From CBDCMJ01 sp965218875 (lineage in GTDB: Bacteria; Chloroflexota; Dehalococcoidia; Lucifugimonadales; UBA3495): a stretch of DNA of 64,000 nt. The position numbers and the translations under genes were made by a program. Location of the stretch: NCBI GenBank assembly GCA_965218875.1, contig OZ244707.1:1612001-1676000 (forward strand). Reading direction: 5' to 3'. Of the stretch, positions 24,213-33,003 are shown one piece after another; within the stretch, counting starts at the first letter, position 1, and the number at the start of each line of letters is the position of its first letter. Under the pieces are notes generated by a model. It searched no databases, had not been told where the DNA came from, and was given only the letters and a program-made list of their open reading frames with translations.

Positions 24213-27200
24213 CTACTCCCCTCCTCCATCGGCGTCAGCGTCTTCCTCGCCGGCAAGCGCCCGGTAATCGGTCAGCAGCGGGTCGTATTTCTTCCGCTCC
24301 CAGATTTGGGTGCGGCGCGACGGGCAGAGGGAGTCAAAGTCGCAGAAACGACAGTTGGCCGGCCCGTCACGGCCCGGCGGGCCGGGGTTGGCGGGAAAGA
24401 CTCCGGCCCGGATACCTCCCACGATGGTGGACACTCCATCCCTGAATCGCCGGGCCGTGTCCTCGTCGCCCAGGTCGAAGCTGGCCTTCGGGTAGAACCG
24501 GAACTCGCCCCGGGTAGTCGGGAACCAGTAGGCGGCTTGGACCCGGGTCACATCAGGAACCAGTTGGCGGGCGGCCAGGGAGTAGACGCCCAACTGCAGC
24601 CGCCGGCCCCGGTCTATGGGGTCCTTCTCCAGTTTGTTATAGGAGTAGCTGCCGCCCGTCTTGTAGTCGATGACCAGGGCGGACCGGCCGTCGGCGCTGA
24701 CGTCCAGCCGGTCTATTACGCCGCGGAATCGCACTTGGGTTGCCTCGTCCGCCACCTCCGGCACGCCGCCACCCCATCCGAACCTGGCCTCCGGCAGCAG
24801 CCGGCCGGTGCCGTGACGGGCCCGCAGGCGGTCGTCCTCCTCCAGGAAAATGGCCAGGTCGTCCCGAATGTCCTGCTTGGCTAGGTCCCAGAGCAGGAGC
24901 TTGCCGGTGACGCCGCGAGACTCGGCTGCGGCAAAGGACTGTTCGGCGATTTGCGTCAACCGGCGGAGGTCGTCGTGGGACCAGGACTGGCCGGGGTCGG
25001 GCATTGCCCCGTCGGCTTGGGTGTCGGTGATGAACCGTTCCAGGATGCCGTGGACCAGACTTCCCCGCTCCAGGGGGCTGATGGCCGCGGTCTCCTCTGG
25101 GGTGTCCAGGGCGCTGAGGCGCAGGACGTGGCCCAGGAAGTACCGGTAGGGACAGCCGGCCCAGCTTTCCAGGCTGGTGGGCGACACCGCCGAGTCCTGC
25201 AGGTTGCCCCCTAACGCTGCTTCGGCCGCCAGTGGGGACAGGTTGCCGTCGAACTCAGTCAGACGGCGCAGGTAGCGGCTGCGGCCCAGCCGGTTGGCCC
25301 GGGCCAGCGTCCCCTGCCGCGCCAAGGGGTGATGGCCCAGCCGCGCACCCGCGTTGCGCCACCGCAGCAGCCGGTTCAGGTGGTAGTCGTGGCTGTCGGC
25401 CAGGGCCGCGTCGGGAATGGCGGCCAGGGCCTGCTCGGCGGAGAGGTCTCGGGACAGCCAGGAGCGGTCCCCCAGCCTGGCGAGGCCGCGGGTGTGGACC
25501 GTGACCCCTTCCAGGACCGACGCCTGCTCCAGGACCCACCGGGAGGGATGGGCCTGCCGCGGCGACGCCGCATCGGCCACCGGGTAGGACAGGAACCGGC
25601 GGGGCGCCGACGCTGCCGCCGAGAGGTAGTCGTACCGTTCCGCGGCGATGCGCCGCTCCGGGCGGGCAGGACCCGTCAGAATCCCTTGGCCTGCCTCCTG
25701 CCAGAGAGGTTCCGGCAGCAGCGGGTCGGGGGCCACGGATGGGGGTGCGCCCCCTTCGATCATGCCCACCAGCCACACCACGTCGAAGCTCATTCCGGCG
25801 ACGGCGGAGAAGGGCGATACGAAGACCCCCTGCCCGGTCGCCCCCAGATGCCCCACCACCCCCCGCATCGAGTCGGCGACGGTCTGCCGGAACTCATCCG
25901 GCGTGGTGAAGGGGCGAATCATGTCCGCGCCCCGCAGCTCCTCCAAGGCCCGGCCGATCCGCTCCCGGGCGGCGAACTCGAGGTCGGGGATGTCGGGGGA
26001 GAGATAGTCGTCGAGGAGGCGGTTGGCCCAGTCGCAGTAGGCTGACCAGGGACTGCCGGCGGCCGGCGGTGTTACGTCCGCCGCCAGCTTTTCAATGAAA
26101 TCCCGGATGCGGTTTGCGGCGGCGGCCTCCTCCCTCATGCGGTGGGCGCGATCTTCGGTAATCTCCTCGGCGGTCTGCCAGCGGTCCGCCTGCTCGACCA
26201 GTTGCCGGGCGTGGCGGCCTAGGCGGTCGCGCCACTGCTCCAAGCCGCCCACGATGCCCGCCCGGCGGGTCAGGGAGTCCCACCGGCTGGGGCTGAAACC
26301 GGACTGGCTGCCGCCCGGCGGGCGCACCGGGCAGCCGGTGAGCCAGGCCGTCACGCCGGCCCGGGGGAACTCGCCCTCGGCCAGTTCCAGCAGTCCGGCC
26401 AGGGTGCGCCCCACGGCAGTGTCCGCCAGGGCGTCCCGACCGGGTCCAGCCAGGGGTAGGCCGGCCAGCCGCAGTTCGTCTCGTATCAAGGAGCCGTAGG
26501 GGTCCTCCATCCGGTAGAGAACGGCCATCCGGTGGAAGGGGGTCCCCCGCTCGTGGCCCTCTAGCGCTATCTGCCGGATGACCCAACGCAGCTCCTCATG
26601 GGTGTTGGGGGCGACGTGCAGGTGGGCCTCGCCGGGGAGCAGGCGCGAATCGGCGGCTTCTCCTGCGCTGCGGGGCTGCCCCAACGCCGGGGCCAAGGCC
26701 GCGGCCATATCCCGAACCGGCGTGTCGGCAATGGCGTCGCCGGTGGCGCCCAAGACAACGGCGCAGCTGCCGCGCCCCGCCAGGGCTTCCAGCAACCCGG
26801 TCTCGGCTGGGGTGACGCTGCGGGGCAAATAGAAGACGATCTGCCCCAGGTCGACCAGGGCGGGGACAGCGTCCCGGCGCACCGCGTCGGCCGCCGCCGC
26901 CGCCAGGTCTTCCGCGTCGTACCAATCGCCGCGGATGCCGCTGCGGAACTCGCGGTACAGCCGCACCACTTCGGCGGCAACGCCGCCTCGGGACTCCAGG
27001 GCAGTCAGGGCCGTCTCGTCCAGGCGGCGCAACTCTCGGAAGGAGACCCGGAGGCTGGCCTGGGTGCTGGGGTGGTCCCGGACCGGGGCCAGCGGACCGG
27101 CGGTCAGTGCCAGGACCTGCCGCAAGTAGATGCTCTCCAGGACCGAGGTTAGCGGCCGTCGGCCGGCCAAGGCGGCGGCGCCTAGAAGCTCGGCCAGCAT

Positions 27201-27434
27201 GGGGAGCTCGATGAACTTTACGTTGGCAAAGCCTTGGCGGCCCAGTTCTTGGCGCAGGCTGAGGCTGGCGTAGCGGGACGGCGCCACCACCGTAACGGGG
27301 GCCAGAGGGTCGTCGCCTTTGGCTGCGCTCACCAAGTCCCACAGGGCTTGCCGCAGCGCCGGCGACTGCCGGTCGACTATGAGTGGCGCCGCCCCATTAT
27401 TTGTACCAGTCGTAATGCTAGTTTCGAGGCTCAT
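24213..27434 (-). CDS. addB: AddB-like PD-(D/E)XK nuclease/inactivated helicase subunit
   Basis: A protein of 1073 residues from ATG 27434. The N-terminal half is a helicase-like fold without an intact Walker A. The C-terminal nuclease has VIDYKTGGSYSYNK and the four-cysteine iron-sulfur staple typical of AddB: one Cys in ESWAGCPYRYF and three in NCRFCDFDSLCPSRR. It partners AddA, encoded directly downstream. The start region is odd: a 47-bp imperfect direct repeat (27391-27437 and 27442-27487) duplicates it, and the frame stays open to a TTG at 27536. I prefer 27434 because the upstream copy forms a small overlapping frame (see 27431-27484). Confidence 0.88.
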   Translation of the reverse strand: MSLETSITTGTNNGAAPLIVDRQSPALRQALWDLVSAAKGDDPLAPVTVVAPSRYASLSLRQELGRQGFANVKFIELPMLAELLGAAALAGRRPLTSVLESIYLRQVLALTAGPLAPVRDHPSTQASLRVSFRELRRLDETALTALESRGGVAAEVVRLYREFRSGIRGDWYDAEDLAAAAADAVRRDAVPALVDLGQIVFYLPRSVTPAETGLLEALAGRGSCAVVLGATGDAIADTPVRDMAAALAPALGQPRSAGEAADSRLLPGEAHLHVAPNTHEELRWVIRQIALEGHERGTPFHRMAVLYRMEDPYGSLIRDELRLAGLPLAGPGRDALADTAVGRTLAGLLELAEGEFPRAGVTAWLTGCPVRPPGGSQSGFSPSRWDSLTRRAGIVGGLEQWRDRLGRHARQLVEQADRWQTAEEITEDRAHRMREEAAAANRIRDFIEKLAADVTPPAAGSPWSAYCDWANRLLDDYLSPDIPDLEFAARERIGRALEELRGADMIRPFTTPDEFRQTVADSMRGVVGHLGATGQGVFVSPFSAVAGMSFDVVWLVGMIEGGAPPSVAPDPLLPEPLWQEAGQGILTGPARPERRIAAERYDYLSAAASAPRRFLSYPVADAASPRQAHPSRWVLEQASVLEGVTVHTRGLARLGDRSWLSRDLSAEQALAAIPDAALADSHDYHLNRLLRWRNAGARLGHHPLARQGTLARANRLGRSRYLRRLTEFDGNLSPLAAEAALGGNLQDSAVSPTSLESWAGCPYRYFLGHVLRLSALDTPEETAAISPLERGSLVHGILERFITDTQADGAMPDPGQSWSHDDLRRLTQIAEQSFAAAESRGVTGKLLLWDLAKQDIRDDLAIFLEEDDRLRARHGTGRLLPEARFGWGGGVPEVADEATQVRFRGVIDRLDVSADGRSALVIDYKTGGSYSYNKLEKDPIDRGRRLQLGVYSLAARQLVPDVTRVQAAYWFPTTRGEFRFYPKASFDLGDEDTARRFRDGVSTIVGGIRAGVFPANPGPPGRDGPANCRFCDFDSLCPSRRTQIWERKKYDPLLTDYRALAGEEDADADGGGE

Positions 27435-27487
27435 TGGCCCTGCCCTATTCTTTGTACAGGTCGTAGTGCTGGTTCCCGGCTCATTGG
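27391..27487. repeat. imperfect tandem duplication over the addB start
   Basis: The two copies, 27391-27437 and 27442-27487, share TTTGTAC, TCGTA, TGCT, GTT and the end GGCTCATTGG. The period is 50 bases, so the two start codons are in different frames. Confidence 0.8.
27431..27484 (-). CDS. possible 17-codon upstream frame coupled to addB
   Basis: The upstream copy of the duplicated addB start gives ATG at 27484 and a 17-codon frame (MSREPALRPVQRIGQGQ) whose TGA overlaps the addB ATG as ATGA (27434-27431). It may be a translational-coupling leader or a by-product of the duplication. No Shine-Dalgarno sequence is obvious, so this is a tentative call. Confidence 0.3.
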   Translation of the reverse strand: MSREPALRPVQRIGQGQ

Positions 27488-27630
27488 ATCCCTGCCGGGG
27501 CCCCAGGGCGAAGGCCCCAGGGGCGAAGTTTCCCAAGACACCGTAGGGACGTTAGCCGTTGTAGTGCTGGGGCCACCCCTCGATTTTCTACCGAGCACTC
27601 TCTAAAGACAAGGCCCAACCCTCGTGGAGA

Positions 27631-27760
27631 CCTTCAACCACGGATTGGGTGCGAGAGCAGGTGGAACTTTACGAGGGCGGCGGCGGCGTTTCCGCCCTAC
27701 GAAGAGTACCAGAACCGGACGACACGTACGATCCCGGTGTTCGTTGCGGAGCCGGCGTAG
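27631..27760 (+). pseudogene. remnant of a Ddn-like (F420/nitroreductase family) gene
   Basis: Bases 27631-27680 read PSTTDWVREQVELYEGGG, matching the N-terminus of the intact protein at 34525-34959. From 27686, shifted by one frame, the sequence reads AFPPYEEYQNRTTRTIPVFV and ends in TAG, matching its C-terminus. The middle, about 100 residues, is missing. This is an internally deleted, frameshifted second copy. Confidence 0.85.
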
Positions 27761-28160
27761 TTGGTACCGTCTCTGCTAGCTGACGGATAGATCGACCCGG
27801 CGGCTTGGCCCGGCTGTTCTCCTTATGGTCGCCGGACCCGGACGTCCCGGGGAGACCCTCTATGGCGCAGACGTGTGGCCTTGCGCCCCAGTGGTTGGGG
27901 TGCGAACGCCGACGTGGAAGAGGAGCCGGCGGGCGGCGGCTTCCGCTTGGCTTCAAACTAACCGTCGTCCAGCGGCGCTCCGATCGAATTTGCCACCCCC
28001 GTTGGTAAAGCCCTTTGGCACGTCGCTTATACCCCCGGCGGTAAAGGCGAGAGGAAAGCACAGACCCGTCCGTCCTACACATGAATCAGCACGTTACTTT
28101 GCCTGGCAGCTAGGCGAATGTCTGGGTAGAGTTGCCTTCCAAGTGTCCAATCGTGGTATT
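27761..28160. other. intergenic region, nothing recognised
   Basis: The open frame running into the permease from 27825 has no family resemblance before about 28240. I saw no repeat, hairpin or convincing promoter here. Confidence 0.5.
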
Positions 28161-30005
28161 GTGCCTTCGGGCTTGCCACTCTATCCCGGCCCGGAGGCGG
28201 TCCTGTTAGCAGCTTCCCGTAAATTTAGTGGGAACCCCCGTTACGAACCGCACGAGAACCCGTCCCTGGCGGCTTCGATGGGTTTCGCCGGGCAGTTCAG
28301 GGTGGTGGCGGCCGTCACCCTGCTGGTAACGCCGGTGGTCGTGGCCCAGGCGTCGGGGCGGGGCGACTCCTATCTGGTCTGGATGGTCTTCGCCTCCCTG
28401 CTGGTCGCCGGGATATCCACCCTGGTGCAGGTGCGTCGGGTGGGGCCGGTGGGAGCCGGCGCCGTGCTCCCGATGTTCACGGCGGCCTTCTCCATCCCCT
28501 TCTGCATTTCAGCGGTGGTGGACGGGGGGCCAGCGACGCTGACCGCCTTGGTCATGGTTTGCGCCGTCGGCCAGATTATCATCTCCAAGTGGTTGTTCGT
28601 GCTGCGGCGCATCGTCACGCCCACCGTGGGCGGAACGGTTCTGATGATACTGTCCATCACCCTTGCCTCGGTGGTGCCGCGCCTGCTGCCGGAAGCATCG
28701 GAGGCCGGGACAGGGGGGGCCCACCTGACCGCCCTGGCCACCCTGGGGGTCGTTGCCGCCCTCATCCTGCGCGGTTCGGCGGCATTGCGACTTTGGGGGC
28801 CGGTAGTCGGCATCATCGTGGGCTGCGCGGTCGCCGCGGTGTTCGGCCTCTACGATACCGGGAGGATAATCGAGGCCCCTTGGGTCGGGCTGCCCAGCCA
28901 GTGGCCCGGGTTGGGGCTGGACTTCGGCGTCCCTTTCTGGACCCTGCTCCCGGCGTTCCTGTTCCTCAGCATAATCATCTCCATCCAGGCCAACGGAGAG
29001 TCCATTGCCCAGCAGCGGGCCTCCCGGCGCCCGGACCAATATGGAGGCCGGCGGGCCGTCGACTTCAGGCAGGTGCAGGGGGCGCTGACCGGGACCGGCG
29101 CGGCCAACCTGATTGCCGGGGTTGCCGGGACAGTGCCCCACATAATCAATCCGGGCACCGTTTCCTATACCCGGACCACCGGCGTCGCTTCCCTCCGGGT
29201 CGGATACTTCATCGGCGCCATGTTCATCGTCGTAGCCTTTTTGCCCAAGGTGTCGGGACTGCTCAGCTCCATTCCAGGGCCGGTAATGGCGGGATACCTT
29301 ATCGTGTTGAGCGGTTACCTGTTCGTCGACGGGGCGCAGAGGATTATCCAGACCGAGCAGAACCGACAGAAAATCGTGGTCGCGGGGGTCTGTTTCTGGA
29401 TTGGAGCAGCTTTCCAGTTCGGGCTGTTCTCCCTGTCGGACCTCGGGACGGTGTGGGGATCGCTGATACAGAGTGGGATAACCACCGGCGGGGTGGCCGC
29501 CATAGTGATGATCCTGTACTTGGAGTTCACCAACCCGCGGCGGATGCGCTTCCGGTCGAGGCTGCACATCGACGTCTTGCCGGAACTCAACGAGTTTATC
29601 GTCAGGTTCGCCGACCGCCGGGGCTGGGACAACGCCATGAAGGAACGCCTGGGCGCCGTCGTGGAGGAGACTCTCCTGACCCTGGCCCCGCTGGATCTCG
29701 TTGATTTAACACGGGAGGGCCTGAGCCTGGATGAAGAGGAGACGGAAGACGCCAAGCCCGACCGGCAACTGGTCGTCGTCGCCTCCAGCGACGGCCCGGC
29801 GGCGGACCTGGAGTTTATCGGGGGCGGAGGCGAGGAGAACATGGAAGACCGACTGCGCCAGCTCCAGCAGTACAGCGCGGAGGCCCGCGTCGAGCAGGAG
29901 CTTTCGCTGCGACTGCTGCGGGCCTACGCCTCGTCGGTGCAGCACCAGCAGTTCCACGATACCGACATCATCACGGTCCGGGTCAGCCCTCCCGGAACGG
30001 AATAG
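28161..30005 (+). CDS. NCS2-type nucleobase permease with C-terminal ATPase-like domain
   Basis: About 614 residues. The N-terminal 460 or so are a multi-span membrane transporter of the uracil/xanthine (NCS2) family: YEPHENPSLAASMGFAGQF, about a dozen hydrophobic segments, SIQANGESIAQQ, INPGTVSYTRTTGVASLR and IPGPVMAGYLIV. From about 29552 the protein leaves the membrane and continues for about 150 residues (LHIDVLPELNEFIVRFADRR, then AVVEETLLTLAPLDL), resembling an RsbW/HATPase domain with an N-box but degenerate G-boxes. This suggests a transporter carrying a regulatory or sensor-like tail. The start is uncertain: GTG 28161 is my choice, and ATG 28279 would cut into the family opening. The ATPase label is tentative. 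Confidence 0.75.
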   Translation: MPSGLPLYPGPEAVLLAASRKFSGNPRYEPHENPSLAASMGFAGQFRVVAAVTLLVTPVVVAQASGRGDSYLVWMVFASLLVAGISTLVQVRRVGPVGAGAVLPMFTAAFSIPFCISAVVDGGPATLTALVMVCAVGQIIISKWLFVLRRIVTPTVGGTVLMILSITLASVVPRLLPEASEAGTGGAHLTALATLGVVAALILRGSAALRLWGPVVGIIVGCAVAAVFGLYDTGRIIEAPWVGLPSQWPGLGLDFGVPFWTLLPAFLFLSIIISIQANGESIAQQRASRRPDQYGGRRAVDFRQVQGALTGTGAANLIAGVAGTVPHIINPGTVSYTRTTGVASLRVGYFIGAMFIVVAFLPKVSGLLSSIPGPVMAGYLIVLSGYLFVDGAQRIIQTEQNRQKIVVAGVCFWIGAAFQFGLFSLSDLGTVWGSLIQSGITTGGVAAIVMILYLEFTNPRRMRFRSRLHIDVLPELNEFIVRFADRRGWDNAMKERLGAVVEETLLTLAPLDLVDLTREGLSLDEEETEDAKPDRQLVVVASSDGPAADLEFIGGGGEENMEDRLRQLQQYSAEARVEQELSLRLLRAYASSVQHQQFHDTDIITVRVSPPGTE

Positions 30006-30170
30006 GGGCGTTGCCCCCACCCTCTCCCGTTGGCAGGGGCGTTTGTTGCCCCGGTCAACACGGAGGGCGCGGATAGACCATTGTGGTGACCTGGCGGGGC
30101 TGGCGGCGGGTTCGTAAGACCGGCTTCGTGTCGGGGGTATGTCGTAGACAACCAGGGAGAGAACCGAGTA

Positions 30171-30986
30171 ATGCTGGACAACCGGTCTAGCTTTAGGAGG
30201 AAGATGGGCACGGTCGTCGTTTGGCTGGCGCTGGCCTGCCTGGCGGCGGCATTGCTCACCGGCGCGGCTTGCGCCCGTGACGGCCCGGCGGTCCTTGTTA
30301 ACGGGGGATGGGGATACGACGGGCCGGGCGGGCCGGAACACTGGGCGTCTTTGTCCGAAGAGTACACGGCCTGCGCCGACGGCCGGCGGCAGTCTCCGAT
30401 CGACATTGCCGGATACGATAGGGGCCAGTCTCCGTTCAATATTTCCGGGCCCATTTCTTTCACGTATAGCGGCGATGCCACGGCCGTCCGCAACGACGGC
30501 AGATTTGTGCACGTTGACTATGGGCCTGACAACACTTTGAGCGTGGGCCGGCGTACCTACACGCTGAAGTCGGGCCACCTTCATTCGCCCTCTGAGCATC
30601 GGATAGACGGCGAAAGCTTTGTGGCCGAGTTGCACCTGGTCCACGCTGATGCCGCCGGCAACCTGGCGGTTGTCGGTCGGGTGTTCGGGCTGGGCGCGCC
30701 CAGTCCGGTGGTGCAGGCGGTTCTCGACGCCGCCCCGGCGGCCGGCGATACCGCCGTCGAGGGCTTCGTGCTCAACGCCGGAGCCTACGTGACGGGCGAG
30801 CTGGGCTACTATAGATATGAGGGATCGAAGACCACGCCTCCGTGCGATGAACCGGTTGACTGGTATGTGTTGCGCCAGCAGGGAACCGTTTCCCAGGAGC
30901 AGGTTGACGGCCTTCTGATGCTGAGCGGCGGTCCCAACAATCGTCCTGTGCAGCCCTTAGGCGACCGAGAGATAACAACTCAGTGA
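30171..30986 (+). CDS. alpha-type carbonic anhydrase, exported lipoprotein
   Basis: A 271-residue alpha-carbonic anhydrase. Residues 1-33 are a signal peptide with a positively charged start (RSSFRRK), a hydrophobic core and a lipobox ending LLTGAAC. The enzyme domain begins at GGWGYDGPGGPEHWA; RRQSPIDI is a hallmark, and the zinc histidines lie in SGHLHSPSEH (HxH) and AELHLVHAD. TTPPCDEPVDW is the conserved C-terminal block. It would hydrate CO2 on the outer face of the membrane. ATG 30171 has GGGAGAG upstream; ATG 30204 also has GGAGG but gives a signal peptide without positive charge. It follows the permease by 165 bases. Confidence 0.93.
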   Translation: MLDNRSSFRRKMGTVVVWLALACLAAALLTGAACARDGPAVLVNGGWGYDGPGGPEHWASLSEEYTACADGRRQSPIDIAGYDRGQSPFNISGPISFTYSGDATAVRNDGRFVHVDYGPDNTLSVGRRTYTLKSGHLHSPSEHRIDGESFVAELHLVHADAAGNLAVVGRVFGLGAPSPVVQAVLDAAPAAGDTAVEGFVLNAGAYVTGELGYYRYEGSKTTPPCDEPVDWYVLRQQGTVSQEQVDGLLMLSGGPNNRPVQPLGDREITTQ

Positions 30987-31139
30987 CGCGCCGGGAATGG
31001 CCAAACGGCCCCCCTTTCGCGGAATATTTTAACCAGGTGAAGGGAAGAACAAGTGTTAGACTGGTTGAAGCATAGGGCACCAGATCAAACCGTTGGTTTC
31101 CGGGAGTTGTAACCCCCTTCAATGGCAGGAGGCAGGATC

Positions 31140-31517
31140 ATGGTTGCCACATTGACGGAGCTCATCGCCGGCGCTCCCTGGCGGGAAGCGGTCACCTACC
31201 GCGATACCTGGCCCCACGAATACGTTCTCACGGAGAAAGACAACCAGCGCGAACTGCTGGATGCTATCTGCGGTCGCTTTCGCGCCGGTGAAGGCGTCGC
31301 CTGCCGCTTCTTCCGTATGAACAACACCTACCTGTTCATTGGCGATCACAAGTACTGGCTGATGACCCACTACAACAACATCGACCCCTACAACGATGAG
31401 GGCGACTATGTGTTAAACCGCGCCCGCCTCTACAAGGACCGCCGCGACTTTGTTATCCAGCCCGGTGATACGGGCAAGCCGGAGGACTACCCGGTGGACC
31501 CGGCTAATCAGATCTAA
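31140..31517 (+). CDS. conserved hypothetical protein
   Basis: A 125-residue soluble protein that I do not recognise. It starts MVATLTELIAGAPWREAVTY and contains many aromatic residues (KYWLMTHYNNIDPYNDEG). No signal peptide, membrane segment or known motif is visible. ATG 31140 has AGGAGG eight bases upstream. The next gene starts 22 bases after its stop and encodes a PD-(D/E)XK nuclease-like protein, so the pair is probably an operon. Confidence 0.7.
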   Translation: MVATLTELIAGAPWREAVTYRDTWPHEYVLTEKDNQRELLDAICGRFRAGEGVACRFFRMNNTYLFIGDHKYWLMTHYNNIDPYNDEGDYVLNRARLYKDRRDFVIQPGDTGKPEDYPVDPANQI

Positions 31518-31539
31518 AGCCGCCCAAGGAGTTGCTCCC

Positions 31540-32604
31540 ATGGTCCAAGAGTCTACCCTGATGGCGTATTTGATTCCCAGGTTGACGAGTCGAGGGGAGG
31601 ACACGGCGACAGATGCCCTGGCATTCATTCTGAACAAGTCCTCGGCATGCCGTGATGCACTGCGCCTCCTTCTGCGGGATGGCAACTTCCAACTGGATTC
31701 ATTGATCAACTTCCAAACACAGGTGACCTACGAAGATGGGTCTCGCCCGGACATGGTGGGCTATGACCGAGCGGGTGAGAAACGCTTGCTTGTCGAGTCC
31801 AAATTCTGGGCCAGTCTGCTCCAGGGCCAAGCCAGCGGTTACTTCGGCCAGCTTGAAGAAACGGGATCGGGTGTCCTGATGTTTATTGCCCCGGGCACCA
31901 GGATTGAAACACTATGGGCCGAGATCAGACGCCAAATGGAAACAGGAGAAGATGGGGTTCAATTGGAGTCGATTGAAACGACTGACCAGACGCGCAAGAC
32001 CCGGATTGTCAATTCAGACAAGCGCTTGATGTTGGTTAGCTGGGCGCTGCTGCTGGGTCATCTGGCCGCCTCTGTGCCAACTGATTCGGTGGTTGCATCG
32101 GACTTACAGCAGCTTCGTGGCCTTGCCCAGCGGGAGGATGACAGGGCTTTCCGGCCGATCAACAAGGAAGAACTCGGACCTTCGCTGGCCCGCAGGATCC
32201 GGTGGCTTAATCGGCTGCTCGACGATGTGGTTGACGGTCACGGAGTTAAGCAAGGTTGGATGTCGGTCACGGGATTGCGAGCCACACCGCAAAGAGATGG
32301 CTACGGGCGGTATTTCAGATTTAGAGATACTCTCGGCGAGACGGTTCCAGGCGACTTGTTCCTGTATGTGAATTTTGGGTTATGGTCAACCAGCGGCGAT
32401 ACCCCGGTGTGGCTGTGGATTAGCAGTATCGTTCCGGTCAGTGCGGTCCAATTACAGAGCCACGGGCTTTCGGTCGTCGAACACGGAAGTAACGGACCGT
32501 TTGACGTGCCGATTCATTTGACCGCTGGCGTGGAATACGAACGTGTGTTGGCTGATGTTGTGCGTCAGATAAGAGAAATCGGGGAAATGGTCAATGCCCA
32601 GTAG
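31540..32604 (+). CDS. PD-(D/E)XK nuclease-superfamily protein
   Basis: A 354-residue protein. Residues about 61-85 carry a nuclease-like core: SRPDMVGYDRAGEKR followed by LLVESKFWASLLQGQ, that is, PD then ESK, fitting PD-(D/E)XK with a downstream Gln. The C-terminal 150 residues (SVTGLRATPQRDGYGRYFRF ... LFLYVNFGLWS) are an unassigned second domain. Base composition is visibly lower in GC than the neighbours, suggesting transfer. ATG 31540 has AAGGAG eight bases upstream. Relatives occur as stand-alone putative restriction or defence nucleases. That role here is inference. Confidence 0.7.
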   Translation: MVQESTLMAYLIPRLTSRGEDTATDALAFILNKSSACRDALRLLLRDGNFQLDSLINFQTQVTYEDGSRPDMVGYDRAGEKRLLVESKFWASLLQGQASGYFGQLEETGSGVLMFIAPGTRIETLWAEIRRQMETGEDGVQLESIETTDQTRKTRIVNSDKRLMLVSWALLLGHLAASVPTDSVVASDLQQLRGLAQREDDRAFRPINKEELGPSLARRIRWLNRLLDDVVDGHGVKQGWMSVTGLRATPQRDGYGRYFRFRDTLGETVPGDLFLYVNFGLWSTSGDTPVWLWISSIVPVSAVQLQSHGLSVVEHGSNGPFDVPIHLTAGVEYERVLADVVRQIREIGEMVNAQ

Positions 32605-33003
32605 TCACAGATACCGCCTCAGTTGCGCGCATCTTCGAATACGGGCATCTAATCCTGGCTCCATGTAACTCTCGAGGTCTAAGCAGGTGCTCAAGAGTCC
32701 GTAAGGCTTACTTGCCAACCCCCTAGACCGATTGCGCGACTGTTCGACGAGGGTGGTGCGCTCCATTCCCTTGCCTGGGAATACACTGACCGATGCCCTC
32801 AACGCGGCCCCGGAAGCGGGAGACCTGGACCGGATAATGGGGACTATGGTGGAGGTGACCCCACCCGGACTAGGCCATGCACTATAATTATGCGGTCATG
32901 GCGCCCCATGGCTGCGGACCGCCGGATGCTTCCGCGTCGCCATATGGTCGCCCCGAACCAACCCGCGGCCCGGACTCAATCCACGGCCAGGAGGAGACTA
33001 GAG
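32605..33003. other. intergenic region with a possible -10 element
   Basis: No gene is visible. A perfect TATAAT occurs at 32883-32888, about 115 bases before the amidase start, but no matching -35 was found at normal spacing, so a promoter here is only possible. Confidence 0.35.

Noticed and set aside
32883..32888. TATAAT as a definite amidase promoter
   Set aside because: No -35 at 16-18 bases; kept only as a possible element.
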